DNA of 5,251 nt from Actinomycetota bacterium. Lineage in GTDB: Bacteria > Actinomycetota > Actinomycetes > Propionibacteriales > Propionibacteriaceae. Shown here piece after piece: positions 5,160 through 5,251 of this stretch; the stretch's first letter is position 1; each line of letters begins with the position of its first letter. Below the pieces are notes generated by a model that ran no database searches, was not told the origin of the DNA, and saw only the letters and a program-made list of their open reading frames with translations. Location: NCBI GenBank assembly GCA_016213595.1, contig JACRAA010000217.1:1-5251 (forward strand), in the 5' to 3' direction. The position numbers and the translations under genes were made by a program.

Positions 5160-5251
5160 TTACTGGTCGAAGTACATCTCGAACTCGTGCGGGTGCGGGC
5201 GCATGCGGATCGCGTCGATGTCCGAACGCTTCATGTCGATCCAGGTCTCGA
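5160..5251 (-). CDS. glnA: Glutamine synthetase type I, C-terminal end (partial)
   Basis: Reading the - strand from the window edge gives ETWIDMKRSDIDAIRMRPHP followed by HEFEMYFDQ and a TAA stop at 5160-5162. The RPHP-x-EF-x-x-Y-x-D ending preceded by ETW-x-x-x-KR is the characteristic C-terminus of GlnA, which makes glutamine from glutamate, ammonia and ATP in the cytoplasm. Only about 30 residues are present. The active-site segments and the adenylylation tyrosine lie outside the window, so it cannot be told which of the several actinobacterial GlnA paralogues this is. The gene is separated from the GT4 operon by a strong hairpin. Confidence 0.92.
   Translation of the reverse strand, partial: ETWIDMKRSDIDAIRMRPHPHEFEMYFDQ

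Overview
The window looks like a chromosomal segment of a high-GC Gram-positive bacterium of the phylum Actinomycetota. The base composition is strongly G+C-rich with G/C-biased third codon positions. GTG starts occur, the genes end in long hairpins without U-tracts, and the left pair of genes (a holin-X-like membrane protein plus a DUF3618 protein) is an arrangement typical of actinobacteria. A genus cannot be assigned from the sequence alone.

Left third (about 1-1300, + strand): a small two-helix membrane protein of the actinobacterial holin-X / phage-holin-3_6 type is followed 50 bases later by a 259-residue DUF3618 protein. That protein has one membrane segment, a long charged amphipathic helix and a Gly/Ser/Thr/Met repeat tail. 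Both proteins carry four tandem hexapeptide repeats just before their conserved domain. A possible 16-codon reading frame fills the gap and overlaps the DUF3618 start by ATGA. The pair ends in a perfect 17-bp hairpin that also lies at the 3' end of the convergent operon.

Centre and right (4915 down to 1318, - strand): three genes form a tight operon in the order GT4 glycosyltransferase, six-hairpin (alpha/alpha)6-type carbohydrate protein, GH130 mannoside phosphorylase/hydrolase-like enzyme. Both junctions are 4-base stop/start overlaps (GTGA, then ATGA), so translation is probably coupled. Together they suggest a small intracellular module that builds a glycoside, possibly a mannoside, and trims or phosphorolyses it. 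The actual sugar cannot be read from sequence. The 5' leader holds a possible stem that would mask the GT4 ribosome-binding site, and several short palindromes.

Right edge (5160-5251, - strand): the last 30 or so codons of a type I glutamine synthetase (glnA) run in from beyond the window. They are followed by a perfect 15-bp terminator hairpin whose core resembles the hairpin at 1253-1297. No mobile element, CRISPR array, tRNA or rRNA was seen, and no gene-free stretch exceeds about 245 bases.
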